64,000 nt of DNA from assembly GCF_002797555.1 (NCBI RefSeq), contig NZ_PGFA01000003.1:186001-250000 (forward strand), given 5' to 3'. The first letter of the stretch is position 1, and each line of letters begins with the position of its first letter. This document shows positions 23,962 to 32,404 of this stretch, in pieces. The position numbers were made by a program, and so were the translations under genes. The stretch is from Hymenobacter chitinivorans DSM 11115. Lineage in GTDB: Bacteria > Bacteroidota > Bacteroidia > Cytophagales > Hymenobacteraceae. Below the pieces are notes generated by a model, which worked only from the letters and a program-made list of their open reading frames with translations, made no database searches and was not told the origin of the DNA.

Positions 23962-26030
23962 CGGGCTGCTGGCGGGGCGGCCAACCCCGCGAAGCTGGGC
24001 TGGGCCGCTACGGGCAGGGTAATGATAAACTCGGTGTACTCACCCTGCTGACTTTCAACGGTGAGCGTGCCGCCGTGGCCCTTGGTTATCAGGTCGTAGC
24101 TCAGGGCTAAGCCCAGGCCGGTACCGGCTTCGGGGGCTTTGGTCGTAAAAAACCGCTCAAACACGTTGGGCAGCAGCTCGGGCGCTATGCCCAGGCCATT
24201 GTCGCGCACCCGGATTTCGATGTGACTATCCACTTTGCGGGTGCTGACGGCTACCTGGGGAATATAGCCTTCTTGGCCCAGCCGCTGGCGCTGCTGCACG
24301 GCGTAGAAAGCATTGGTAAACAAGCTGATGAGGGCCCGGCCCAAGTCGTGGCGGATGATGGACAGACTGCCCACGGCCGGGTCCAGGGTGGGCAGCAGGG
24401 CGGCGTAAAAGGAGCGGTTCTTGGCCCGGGTATCGTGGTAAGTCAGCCGTAAATAGTCCTCTACAAAGGCGTTGACGTCGGTGGCCTGGTGGGGGCCGGG
24501 GCTGCTGCGCGAGTATTCCAGCATGCCGCTCACGATGGACGCCGCCCGCTGGCTGGAGCGCACAATGCTTTGCTGGTACTGGCCCAGGGTCTGCAGGTTG
24601 TCGGCCACCGCGTCGGGCTCTTCCACCGCCTCGGGTTTGACCAGCTCCCGGCGCAGACTGTCCACAAGGTCAACGCTGATGCCGGCCAGGTCGCGCATGT
24701 TGTTGACGGGCGTCTGAATCTCGTGGGCCACACCGGCCATCAGCTCACCCAGGGAAGCCATTTTCTCGCGCAGCACCAGTTGGCTCTGGGTAATTTTGAG
24801 TTCGTGCAGCATCCGGCCCAGACTGTCGCGCTGGTCGGTAATTTCCTGGTTCAGGGCCGACAGGCGGGCGTTGGCGCGCTGCTGCAGGCGGTTGTTGCGC
24901 CACAAGAGCAAGGCCAGCAGCAGAAGGCTGCCCAGCACGGCGGCCAGAATGTAGAGCCGGTTGCGGGCCTCAAACTGGGTGCGTTCCTGCTCCAGCTCCC
25001 GCAGGCGCTGCTGCTCGGCAAAGCCGATGGCGTCGAGCTGCTTGATGCGCTGGGGGTTGTAGAGGCTGTCTTCGGCCTGCAACATAATGCGCATGTACTT
25101 GAGCGTGCTGTCGGTGCGCTGCTGGCGTTGGAAAGCTTCGGTAAGCAGCTGGCTAGTGCGCACCACCCCAATGATAAACGGCAGCGACTGGCCCAGGGCC
25201 AGGGCCTTACGGGCGTAGTACACGCTCGAATCGGGCTGTTGGCGCTGGTGGTAAAGCTCGGCCATGTACTGGTAGGCCCGGCAGGCGCTGCGCCGGTCGT
25301 TTTCCGGGAAGGCGGCCTGGGCGCTGCGCCGGTAGTAGGCCAGGGCCTGGACCGGCCGGCCCAGCGAAGCCTGCAGCAAACCCAGCTCGCGCAGCACGTA
25401 GGGTCGCGGGTTGCCCCAGCAGCTTTGGTGCACGGTGCGGGAGCGGCGCGTCAGGTCGTAGGCCCGGTTCAGAAAGTAGGCGGCCGAGTCGAGCTGGTGG
25501 CGGCCCTCGTAGCTGGCGCCCAGGTTGGTCAGCACGCTGATGAGCTGGGAATCGTCGCCGAAGCCCTGCTCATAAATCCTTTTAGCCCGGAAGAAGTACG
25601 ACAGGGCCGGGCGGTAGTCTTCCAGGGCGTGGTAAAGCAGGCCCATCTGGTTGAGGGTGCGGGCCGTGGCTTCGGGGTCGTGGCTTTGCTCGTGCAGCTG
25701 CAGGGCCTGCAAGTCGATGCGCAGGGCCTGGGGCAGATTGCCCCGCTCACTGGTCAGAATACCCAGGCGCGAGAGGCAGCGGCCCTCGCCTTTGGCGTAG
25801 CCGATGCGGCGGGCCAGCTGCAAGCCCTGCCGGGCGTACCACAGCACCGAATCGAAGCGAGAATAGCGGAAAGAGGCGCTCAGGTCGGCCAGCAGCAGCA
25901 CCCGGGTGGTATCGTGCCGGGCCTGGCTGAGGGCTGCGCGCAGGCCGGCCGTCTGCGGACTTTGGGCCCGGGACCACCCGCTGAAGAAAGTGCAATACCC
26001 TAAAAATAGTATGGGAAGTAGTTTCCGCAT
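23958..26030 (-). CDS. TPR-containing membrane sensor histidine kinase
   Basis: A 690-residue kinase. ATG at 26030 gives a signal peptide (MRKLLPILFLGYCTFFSGWSRAQ); a longer frame to 26099 is less likely. The periplasmic part has about six tetratricopeptide repeats (GNLPQALRIDLQALQLH, LYHALEDYRPALSYFFRAKRI, QLDSAAYFLNRAYDL). One membrane helix (LYILAAVLGSLLLLALLLW) leads to a coiled coil, HisKA (GVAHEIQTPVNNMRD) and HATPase (SLFTNAFYAV, VRDNGLGI, GTGLGLALSYDLI). No response regulator is adjacent; the family is common in Bacteroidota and its signal is unknown. Confidence 0.92.
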   Translation of the reverse strand: MRKLLPILFLGYCTFFSGWSRAQSPQTAGLRAALSQARHDTTRVLLLADLSASFRYSRFDSVLWYARQGLQLARRIGYAKGEGRCLSRLGILTSERGNLPQALRIDLQALQLHEQSHDPEATARTLNQMGLLYHALEDYRPALSYFFRAKRIYEQGFGDDSQLISVLTNLGASYEGRHQLDSAAYFLNRAYDLTRRSRTVHQSCWGNPRPYVLRELGLLQASLGRPVQALAYYRRSAQAAFPENDRRSACRAYQYMAELYHQRQQPDSSVYYARKALALGQSLPFIIGVVRTSQLLTEAFQRQQRTDSTLKYMRIMLQAEDSLYNPQRIKQLDAIGFAEQQRLRELEQERTQFEARNRLYILAAVLGSLLLLALLLWRNNRLQQRANARLSALNQEITDQRDSLGRMLHELKITQSQLVLREKMASLGELMAGVAHEIQTPVNNMRDLAGISVDLVDSLRRELVKPEAVEEPDAVADNLQTLGQYQQSIVRSSQRAASIVSGMLEYSRSSPGPHQATDVNAFVEDYLRLTYHDTRAKNRSFYAALLPTLDPAVGSLSIIRHDLGRALISLFTNAFYAVQQRQRLGQEGYIPQVAVSTRKVDSHIEIRVRDNGLGIAPELLPNVFERFFTTKAPEAGTGLGLALSYDLITKGHGGTLTVESQQGEYTEFIITLPVAAQPSFAGLAAPPAAR

Positions 26031-26132
26031 GTGTAAAAGTAAGAAACAACTATTAGCCGAACAGTATATTACTCGTCTAATATGTTGGTTCGCCTTCATC
26101 CTCAGCGAATTTCAACTCCGGCCGCCGGCGGG

Positions 26133-28931
26133 CTACACCCCAAACTTACGCAGGTTGTAAGTAAAACTTAAGAGCAGGTAGCGCGTCAGCACCCGGCTGC
26201 GCACGTCTTCGAGGTAGGTGTCCGTCACGTTGCGCACCACGCTGCGGTTTTGGTTGAGCAAATCATAGACCTGCAGCTTGAGCTCGGCCTGCTGATTGGC
26301 CAAAAACTGCTTGGTCAGGCCCACGTTCCATAGGCCCACGCGCTGGTTGTAGCCCGCGGCCCGGCCCGAGTTGTTTACAAACCAGATATCGGACGTTACG
26401 ATAAAGTGGCCGGGCAACTGGTAAAACACGTCGGCCGTGAGGGTCTGGGTGAAGTAGGCCGTGTTCTGGCGGGGCAGCAGGGAGTAGCGGGCCTGCTGGT
26501 AGGTCAGGTTGCCGCTGAGGCCAAATTCCAGCCGGTCGTTGTAGGTCGAGTTCAGGCTCAGGCCCTGACCCAGGCTCCAGGTGCGGGCCAGGTTCGGGGC
26601 CTCGTTCACGAAGCTGCGGCTGCGGGTCAGGCCGGCGTTGGTGGTCAGGTTCAGATTCACTTTGTGTGCGGCCAGGCGCTGCCCCCAGGCCAGAAAGCCG
26701 TTCAGGGCCCGGTAGCCGTCGGCATTCACGGGCCGGGTGGTTTGCACCCCGCTGGCGCTGAAGGTGGTGGAAGTCACAATCCGGTCCTGGACCTGGGCCG
26801 CGTCGAGGCGCACAAACAGGCTGCGGTTGGTGCGGGCGTTGAACTGCGAAAAGGACCCGACCAGGGCGTGCACGTACTCGGGCCGCAGCGCGGGGTTGCC
26901 CACCTGCATATTCAGTGGGTTGGAGTTGTCGGCCACGGGCTGGAGCTGGGCGGCCGGGGGCGCGTTGAGGCGGGTGCGGTAGTTCAGGCGCAGCGTGCGG
27001 CTCTGGCTGCCGTTGTAGCTAAGCAGGGCGTTGGGCAGCACATGGTGAAAACGGCGGCTGAAGAGGCTGTCGGCTGTCTGGTTCTGCCCGCGCAGCCCCG
27101 ACTCCTGGGCGTCGAGGCCCAGGCTGTAGGTGTAGCGCAGGCGGCGCGTCTGGAGCAGCAGCCCGGCCCGCTGGGCCCAAAACTGGCTGGTAAACTTGTT
27201 GCTCAGGGCCGGGTTCAGCGCGTCGTAGTGGCCGGTAGCTTCGGCGTAGTCACGCACGGCGCGGTCGGCGCGGTCCTGGGTGGCGCTCAGGTTGTAGTGG
27301 CCTTCCAGCTTGCGGGTCAACGACAGGGGCTCGGTCCACGACAGGTTCAGCGCGTTGGTCAGCCCGCTGGTGTTGTCCCGGATTTGCTGGTCGAGGCTGC
27401 TACTGCGGGCGGTGCCGGCGGCGGCATAGAGCGTGTTGGTGGCCTGGTTGGTGGTTTGTTCGCGCTGGTCGTTCAGGGTCGTGTTCAGGTTCAGGGAAAA
27501 CGTGCGGCCGGCAGTTGGGAAGCGGCGCATGAGCAGCAGGTTGTTGGCCCCGCTCCAGGTAGGCGTGCTGGCTTGGTAGCTTACCTGGCCCTGGTTGAGC
27601 AATTGCCCGGCCCGGAAGGTTTGCTGCGCGCTCTGGCGCTGCTCCTTGGGCCGCTGCCAGGCTGCAAAGGGCGTGACGCGCACCGTCGTCAACGAGTCGA
27701 AAGTGTAGTCGAGGCGCAGGTTGAAGCGGTGGCCGGGCGTGGTTTCGCGGGCCGATACTTGCTGGTCGGTTAGCAGCGGGGCCGCCGTTTCGGTGGGCTC
27801 GTCGGGCTGGGTGGTGGCGTTCTGGCGCCGGCTCTGCTGGTCGGTCAGCACCCGGGTGCGGCTGCCCAGGTAGCTGGTGGCCACTTCGGCCCGCTTACCC
27901 CAGGCGTCGCGGTAGTTGAGCCCCACCGCCCCCGATTCGAGGATGTTGTCGGGCTGCTCGTTGTCGGAATCGGTAGCGCGGCTGCCGCCGGTCCGGACGC
28001 GGGCCGTACCGCCGCCGGGCCCGTTGGCGGGCGGCCCAAAGGAAGCCGAGGCCGGCCCGCCGTTGTCGGAAAAGCCCTGCTGGTTGAGGTTGTTGGCCAT
28101 GCCCAGGGCCGAGAGCTGCCGGCCGTTGTTGAAGCGGTTTAGCCCCAGCCGGGCCTGGTAGCGGCCGTCGGTGCCCGCCCCGGCGCCGTTGGTGCCGAAG
28201 TAGCCCCGGCGCTTGTCGCGCTTGGTTACCAGGTTCAGGGTGCGCTGCTGGTTGCCGTCATCGATGCCCGAAAAAGCGGCCTGGTCGCTGCGCTGACTGT
28301 AGAGCTGCACCTGGTCGATGATGTCGGCGGGCAGGTTGCGGGTGGCCATTTTCGGGTCGTCGCCGAAGAAGGGCTTGCCATCGACCAGCACCCGGCTCAC
28401 GGCCTGGCCCTGGGCCCGGATGTTGCCGGCCCGGTCGACTTCCACGCCCGGCAGCTTCTTGAGCAACGCCTCCACGGCGGCGTTGGGCTGGGTTTTGAAG
28501 GCCCGGGCGCTGAAGGCCAGCGTGTCGCCCTGCACCGCCACCGGCGCCCGTTCCTGCTCCACCACCACCTCGCCCAGCGTGTGCGACTGAGCCCGTAGCG
28601 CCAGCCCGCCCAGGGCCACCGTGGGGTCGGCCTCGGTCAGGCGCACGGGCACCAGCCGGCTTTTGTAGCCCAGAAACGTGATGAGCACTTGGTAGGAGCC
28701 CGGGGCCACGTTGCGCAGCCCAAACTGCCCGTCGCCGTTGGTAATGGTAAAGGTCAGATAGGATGAGTCGCGGGCAGCCAGCAACGACACCGAGGCCTCG
28801 CGCAGCACCTTGCCGCTCACCGAATCCAGGACGGTACCGGTGATGGTGCCTTTGCCGGCCGGGGCTTTCTGGGCGCGGGCGGGCGGGCCGGCCAGGAGCG
28901 CGGCCAGCAGCAAAAGTAGGAACAGGCGCAT
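26133..28931 (-). CDS. TonB receptor-like outer-membrane beta-barrel protein
   Basis: A 932-residue outer-membrane protein starting at ATG 28931 with signal peptide (MRLFLLLLLAALLAGPPARAQ). A carboxypeptidase-regulatory-like domain (GTITGTVLDSVSGKVLREA) is followed by a plug-like region (LKKLPGVEVDRAGNIRAQGQ, VLVDGKPFFGDDP) and a long beta-barrel of the OMP_b-brl_3 type (FNNGRQLSALGMANNLN). It lies 9 nt after a GLPGLI gene, a frequent pairing in Bacteroidota, and is in the same operon. Cargo is unknown; transport of peptides, metals or envelope maintenance are all possible. Confidence 0.9.
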   Translation of the reverse strand: MRLFLLLLLAALLAGPPARAQKAPAGKGTITGTVLDSVSGKVLREASVSLLAARDSSYLTFTITNGDGQFGLRNVAPGSYQVLITFLGYKSRLVPVRLTEADPTVALGGLALRAQSHTLGEVVVEQERAPVAVQGDTLAFSARAFKTQPNAAVEALLKKLPGVEVDRAGNIRAQGQAVSRVLVDGKPFFGDDPKMATRNLPADIIDQVQLYSQRSDQAAFSGIDDGNQQRTLNLVTKRDKRRGYFGTNGAGAGTDGRYQARLGLNRFNNGRQLSALGMANNLNQQGFSDNGGPASASFGPPANGPGGGTARVRTGGSRATDSDNEQPDNILESGAVGLNYRDAWGKRAEVATSYLGSRTRVLTDQQSRRQNATTQPDEPTETAAPLLTDQQVSARETTPGHRFNLRLDYTFDSLTTVRVTPFAAWQRPKEQRQSAQQTFRAGQLLNQGQVSYQASTPTWSGANNLLLMRRFPTAGRTFSLNLNTTLNDQREQTTNQATNTLYAAAGTARSSSLDQQIRDNTSGLTNALNLSWTEPLSLTRKLEGHYNLSATQDRADRAVRDYAEATGHYDALNPALSNKFTSQFWAQRAGLLLQTRRLRYTYSLGLDAQESGLRGQNQTADSLFSRRFHHVLPNALLSYNGSQSRTLRLNYRTRLNAPPAAQLQPVADNSNPLNMQVGNPALRPEYVHALVGSFSQFNARTNRSLFVRLDAAQVQDRIVTSTTFSASGVQTTRPVNADGYRALNGFLAWGQRLAAHKVNLNLTTNAGLTRSRSFVNEAPNLARTWSLGQGLSLNSTYNDRLEFGLSGNLTYQQARYSLLPRQNTAYFTQTLTADVFYQLPGHFIVTSDIWFVNNSGRAAGYNQRVGLWNVGLTKQFLANQQAELKLQVYDLLNQNRSVVRNVTDTYLEDVRSRVLTRYLLLSFTYNLRKFGV

Positions 28932-28940
28932 CGTCGGGGG

Positions 28941-29720
28941 CTAGTTGCCGCGCTGCTCCTGGTCGAAGAGGCGCTGGCGGAAGTCGGCCCGGGCTTTTTC
29001 GCGCAAATCCTGCAGCTGGGCGGCCGTTACGATTTGAGCTTGGGCGGTGGGCTTCACTTCGGCTTCGGCCACGGCTTTCAGATTCACCTTCGTGGCCCGG
29101 TACTGCTCCCGGGAGCTTTCCAGGGCCAGCACCACCCCTTTTTCGGGCAGCAGTTCCTTCACCGGCGAGTAGGTAAACGGCAGCTCGGTGGTGTACCACA
29201 CGGTGTAGGTTTCCTTTTTGAAGGGCACCGTGGCCTTGCGGCAGGTGTAGCCGGCAATTTTCTTGGTCTGGTCGGTATTTTGCCAGTCGGCGGCTTTGCC
29301 GAAGGGCGCATCGGTGCGGTAGGTGGTCGTGGCGTTGTCCTTTTTCACGGTCAGCACGGTGCTGAGCTGGTTTTGGGCCATGTTCACGTACACCGCTTCC
29401 TCAAAGGGCCGGCCCAGGTTGGTGGTTTGCGGAGCCGCGCCCGGGCCGCCTTCCACCACCGTGCGCACGGCCCCGTTTTGCCGCTCTTCCTTGGCAAAGC
29501 CGCCGGCAAAGCTCAGCGTCATCGGGAAGGTGCGCACGTCGGAAATGTCACTGGGGAAGTCGGGGCTGCCGGGCTTCACCTCCTGCCCGTTTACCATGAC
29601 CCGCATCTGCGAGGGGTCAACTTTCTGGGTCACTTCGTACTGAATCTGGCCCGAAGTCTGGGCCCGGGCACTGGCCAGCAGAGCCGTGCTGGCGCTAAGC
29701 AAAAGGAAAAGCTTTTTCAT
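28941..29720 (-). CDS. GLPGLI family periplasmic protein
   Basis: A 259-residue protein with a signal peptide (MKKLFLLLSASTALLASARAQ). The family core is visible in TKKIAGYTCRKATVPF, YTVWYTTELPFTYSP and LLPEKGVVLALE, the last replacing the eponymous GLPGLI. It is the first gene of an operon with the beta-barrel protein downstream. Its start lies 46 nt from a set of four spaced TGTTA repeats shared with a divergent kinase gene, suggesting it is a target of that two-component system. Molecular function of the family is not known. Confidence 0.88.
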   Translation of the reverse strand: MKKLFLLLSASTALLASARAQTSGQIQYEVTQKVDPSQMRVMVNGQEVKPGSPDFPSDISDVRTFPMTLSFAGGFAKEERQNGAVRTVVEGGPGAAPQTTNLGRPFEEAVYVNMAQNQLSTVLTVKKDNATTTYRTDAPFGKAADWQNTDQTKKIAGYTCRKATVPFKKETYTVWYTTELPFTYSPVKELLPEKGVVLALESSREQYRATKVNLKAVAEAEVKPTAQAQIVTAAQLQDLREKARADFRQRLFDQEQRGN

Positions 29721-29746
29721 GGGAAATGAGCGGTTAGTTGACGGCT

Positions 29747-29754
29747 CAAACCTC
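29747..29754 (-). promoter_or_regulatory. Candidate -7 element of the GLPGLI operon
   Basis: GAGGTTTG on the minus strand, one mismatch from TAnnTTTG, 26 nt before the ATG and 11 nt from the nearest TGTTA repeat. No good -33 element is seen, as expected if an activator binds there. Confidence 0.4.
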
Positions 29755-29765
29755 CGGCTTTGGCG

Positions 29766-29801
29766 TGTTAAGCACTGTTATAGATTGTTAAAGAGTGTTA
29801 A
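29766..29801. promoter_or_regulatory. Four TGTTA direct repeats at exact 10-bp spacing (candidate response-regulator operator)
   Basis: TGTTA occurs at 29766, 29776, 29786 and 29796, on one face of the DNA helix, in the divergent gap between the GLPGLI operon and a histidine kinase gene. Direct repeats at 10-11 bp are the usual site form of OmpR/PhoB-family regulators; such a regulator is encoded at 31607-32287. Confidence 0.7.
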
Positions 29802-29829
29802 CGGGCCACCAAAACCCTTCGGAACCAGC

Positions 29830-29837
29830 TATTTTCG
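29830..29837 (+). promoter_or_regulatory. Candidate -7 element of the histidine kinase gene
   Basis: TATTTTCG, one mismatch from TAnnTTTG, 25 nt before the ATG at 29863 and 28 nt after the TGTTA array. Confidence 0.35.
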
Positions 29838-29862
29838 TCCCGTTCCCCTTAGCCCCCGCCCT

Positions 29863-31320
29863 ATGAAACGGCGCATCCGCTCCATCTTCTGGCTTATGAC
29901 GCTCTGCATTCTGGGCATCAACGGCTTCCAGGCGTACTGGCTCTACACTACGTATCAGCTCACCAATACCCAGCTGGAGCGCACCGCCCGGGAGGCCCTG
30001 CGCACCGTGCTCCAGCAGCAGCAGCTGCGCCAAGCCCGGGACTTGCTGCCCGCCGGCCCCGGCAAAAAGCCCGTCCGCGTGATTCTGCGCCAGTTTGGCG
30101 AAGGCGACACCGCCGACCAGCTGGAACTGACCACCACCCGCCAAACCACCACTACCGACGGCGCGCTGCAAACCGTGAGCGTGCAGCGGGAGCTGCGCCG
30201 CCGGCCCGGTCGGGGCCCACTGCCCGCCGCCGACACCCTGGCCCGCAACCTGACCCGGCTGCTGCTCCACGACTGGTCCGACAAGCGCCCCGTAAATCTG
30301 GCCCAGCTCAGCCGTGCCTACCGTGCCGAGCTGCGCCTGCGTCAGGCCGATGCACCCTTCACCCTCGATACGCTCACCATCCGGCCCCGGGCCGAGGCGC
30401 GCAGCGGCGTGCAGCTCGTGCGCTTTGCCCAGCAGGCGCCGCGGGCGGGCCGGGCTTTCCGTACGCCGCCGCTGCTGCTCAACCCCGTGCGCGACCAGTA
30501 CGTGCAGGCTTCGTTTGCGGCCCCAACGTCGTACGTGCTGCGCCGCATGGGCGGACTACTGGCCGGCTCGGTGCTGCTGCTGGGCCTCACCACCGGCTGC
30601 TTTGGCCTGATGCTGACTACGATTCTGCGGCAGAAGAAGCTCTCCGAAGTCAAGAACGACTTTATCAACAACATGACCCACGAGCTCAAAACGCCCCTGG
30701 CCACGGTGTCGGCGGCGGTGGAGGCGCTGCAGCACTTCGGCGCCCTCCACGACCCCGCGAAGACCGAAAAGTACCTGGCCATTTCGCGGCAGGAACTCCA
30801 GCGCCTCTCCGATTTGGTGGAAAAAGTGCTCCACATTGCCGTGGAAGAACGCCAGACCCTGGAGCTCCACCCCGAGCCGGTGCAGCCCGTCGAGCTGGTG
30901 CAGGAGCTCGTAGCCCGCCACCAGCTGCGGGCCCCCAAACCGGTGCATTTTCAGGTGAGCATGCCCGGCGCCGTCCCCGTCTGCTTCGATAGGCTCCACG
31001 TCGGCAACGTCATCAGCAACCTCATCGACAACGCCATCAAGTATTCCCGCGAGCAGGTCACCATCGGTATCCGGGGCGAGGCCGAAGGTCAGGGCTGGCG
31101 CCTCACCGTCACCGACGACGGCATCGGCATTCCCCGCACCTACCAGGAGGCTGTTTTCGACCAGTTTTTTCGGGTGCCTACCGGCAATCTGCACGCCGTC
31201 AAGGGCTTCGGGCTGGGTTTGTACTACGTGCGCCAGGTAGTGGAGCGCCACGGCGGCCGCATCGAGGTGCGCAGCGAGCCTGGCCAAGGCAGCGAGTTTT
31301 CCTTCTGGCTGCCCGCCTAA
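29863..31320 (+). CDS. Membrane sensor histidine kinase
   Basis: A 485-residue two-helix kinase; ATG 29863 is chosen because the frame upstream of it runs through the operator. Helix 1 is about residues 8-27, a periplasmic domain of some 200 residues follows, and helix 2 is about 229-252 (GGLLAGSVLLLGLTTGCFGL). The phosphoacceptor is His273 (NNMTHELKTPLATV), and the ATP-binding motifs are NLIDNAIKYS, DDGIGIP and GFGLGLYYVRQVV. The response regulator gene lies 286 bp further on the same strand, the pair being parted by a palindromic element. The signal may relate to the outer membrane, given the GLPGLI/beta-barrel operon opposite. Confidence 0.93.
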   Translation: MKRRIRSIFWLMTLCILGINGFQAYWLYTTYQLTNTQLERTAREALRTVLQQQQLRQARDLLPAGPGKKPVRVILRQFGEGDTADQLELTTTRQTTTTDGALQTVSVQRELRRRPGRGPLPAADTLARNLTRLLLHDWSDKRPVNLAQLSRAYRAELRLRQADAPFTLDTLTIRPRAEARSGVQLVRFAQQAPRAGRAFRTPPLLLNPVRDQYVQASFAAPTSYVLRRMGGLLAGSVLLLGLTTGCFGLMLTTILRQKKLSEVKNDFINNMTHELKTPLATVSAAVEALQHFGALHDPAKTEKYLAISRQELQRLSDLVEKVLHIAVEERQTLELHPEPVQPVELVQELVARHQLRAPKPVHFQVSMPGAVPVCFDRLHVGNVISNLIDNAIKYSREQVTIGIRGEAEGQGWRLTVTDDGIGIPRTYQEAVFDQFFRVPTGNLHAVKGFGLGLYYVRQVVERHGGRIEVRSEPGQGSEFSFWLPA

Positions 31321-31342
31321 AGTGCTTGCCTGCTTAAATTAA

Positions 31343-31570
31343 GAACGTCCTGTCGACCAGCGGGAGACATCTCGCCTGCAATGGTAACTGTCACGCTGAG
31401 CGGAGCAAAGCGGAGTCGAAGCATCTCTCCCGTAAATGGTAATCAGTTGCCATTGCAGCGAAGCGGTAGAGATGCTTCGACTGCGTGGCCGCCAGATCAA
31501 GCATGACGTCCTGATTTTGACTGTTTACCATTGCAACGTCAGCACGCGAGATGCCTCGCTCTGCTCGACA
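31343..31570. repeat. Nested palindromic intergenic element, copy 2
   Basis: Same four-arm design as copy 1: outer arms about 31343-31376 and 31542-31570, inner arms about 31389-31432 and 31463-31511. The inner right arm has diverged, so the inner stem is imperfect. It sits between a kinase gene and its response regulator gene. An in-frame extension of the regulator frame (from 31436) passes through it but is not coding. Confidence 0.8.
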
Positions 31571-31606
31571 TTACCCAATATAGACCTCCGCATCATCCCC
31601 TTGCCC

Positions 31607-32287
31607 ATGCCTACCATTCTGCTCATTGAAGATGAAGCCGCGCTGGCGCTGATTGTGAAAGACAGCCTGGAAATGCGCGGTTTCACGGTGGAGTACGCCG
31701 CCGACGGGGAAGAAGGCCTGCGCAGGTTTCAGGCCCGCACCCCCGACATTGTGGTGGCCGATGTGATGATGCCCAAGCTCGACGGCTTTACCCTGGCCCG
31801 CCAGATCCGGGCCCGGGACCAAGCCGTGCCCATCATCTTTCTGACGGCCCGCTCCCAGACTGCCGACGTGGTGCAGGGCTTCGAGCTGGGGGGCAACGAC
31901 TACCTGAAAAAGCCCTTCAGCATGGACGAGCTCATCGTGCGTATCAACGCCCAGCTGAGCCGGCAACCTACCGCGGCCGTTGCTCCGGCCGGCCCGCTGC
32001 CCATCGGCCGCTACCGCTTCGACTATCCCAAGCAGAAGCTGGCCCTCGACGGGGGGCCCAGCGCCGACCTCTCCAACCGCGAAGCCGAGCTGCTCAAGCG
32101 CCTCTACGACCAGCGCAACCAGGTGCTGGAACGCAATACGGTGCTAAAAGAGCTCTGGGGCGACGACAGTTTCTTCAACGGCCGCAGCCTCGACGTATTT
32201 ATTACCCGCCTGCGCCGCCACGTCAAGGACGACCCTCAGGTTCAGATTCTCAACATCCGCGGCATCGGCTACAAGCTGATTGTCTGA
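31607..32287 (+). CDS. OmpR/PhoB family response regulator
   Basis: A 226-residue regulator starting at ATG 31607. The receiver has the acidic pocket LLIEDEAAL, phosphoacceptor Asp52 (IVVADVMMPKLDG), FLTARSQ and YLKKPFS; the C-terminal winged helix has SNREAELLKRLYDQ, RSLDVFITRLRRHVKDD and IRGIGYKLIV. It is the likely partner of the kinase encoded just upstream and the likely ligand of the four TGTTA repeats at 29766-29801. Confidence 0.95.
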   Translation: MPTILLIEDEAALALIVKDSLEMRGFTVEYAADGEEGLRRFQARTPDIVVADVMMPKLDGFTLARQIRARDQAVPIIFLTARSQTADVVQGFELGGNDYLKKPFSMDELIVRINAQLSRQPTAAVAPAGPLPIGRYRFDYPKQKLALDGGPSADLSNREAELLKRLYDQRNQVLERNTVLKELWGDDSFFNGRSLDVFITRLRRHVKDDPQVQILNIRGIGYKLIV

Positions 32288-32404
32288 GCCGGGCAACGAG
32301 ACAGAGCCAGTAGGCGGGCCGGGGAGGAGTTGCGTACAAGACGGCGGCCGTAGTAGCTTGCCGCCGCCCGCCGCGCCGGGCTTCACTTCTTCATTTGTCG
32401 CCCC

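Noticed and set aside
31436..31606. N-terminal extension of the response regulator frame through the palindromic element
   Set aside because: The receiver domain starts at ATG 31607 with the usual MPTILLIEDE; the extension is repeat sequence.
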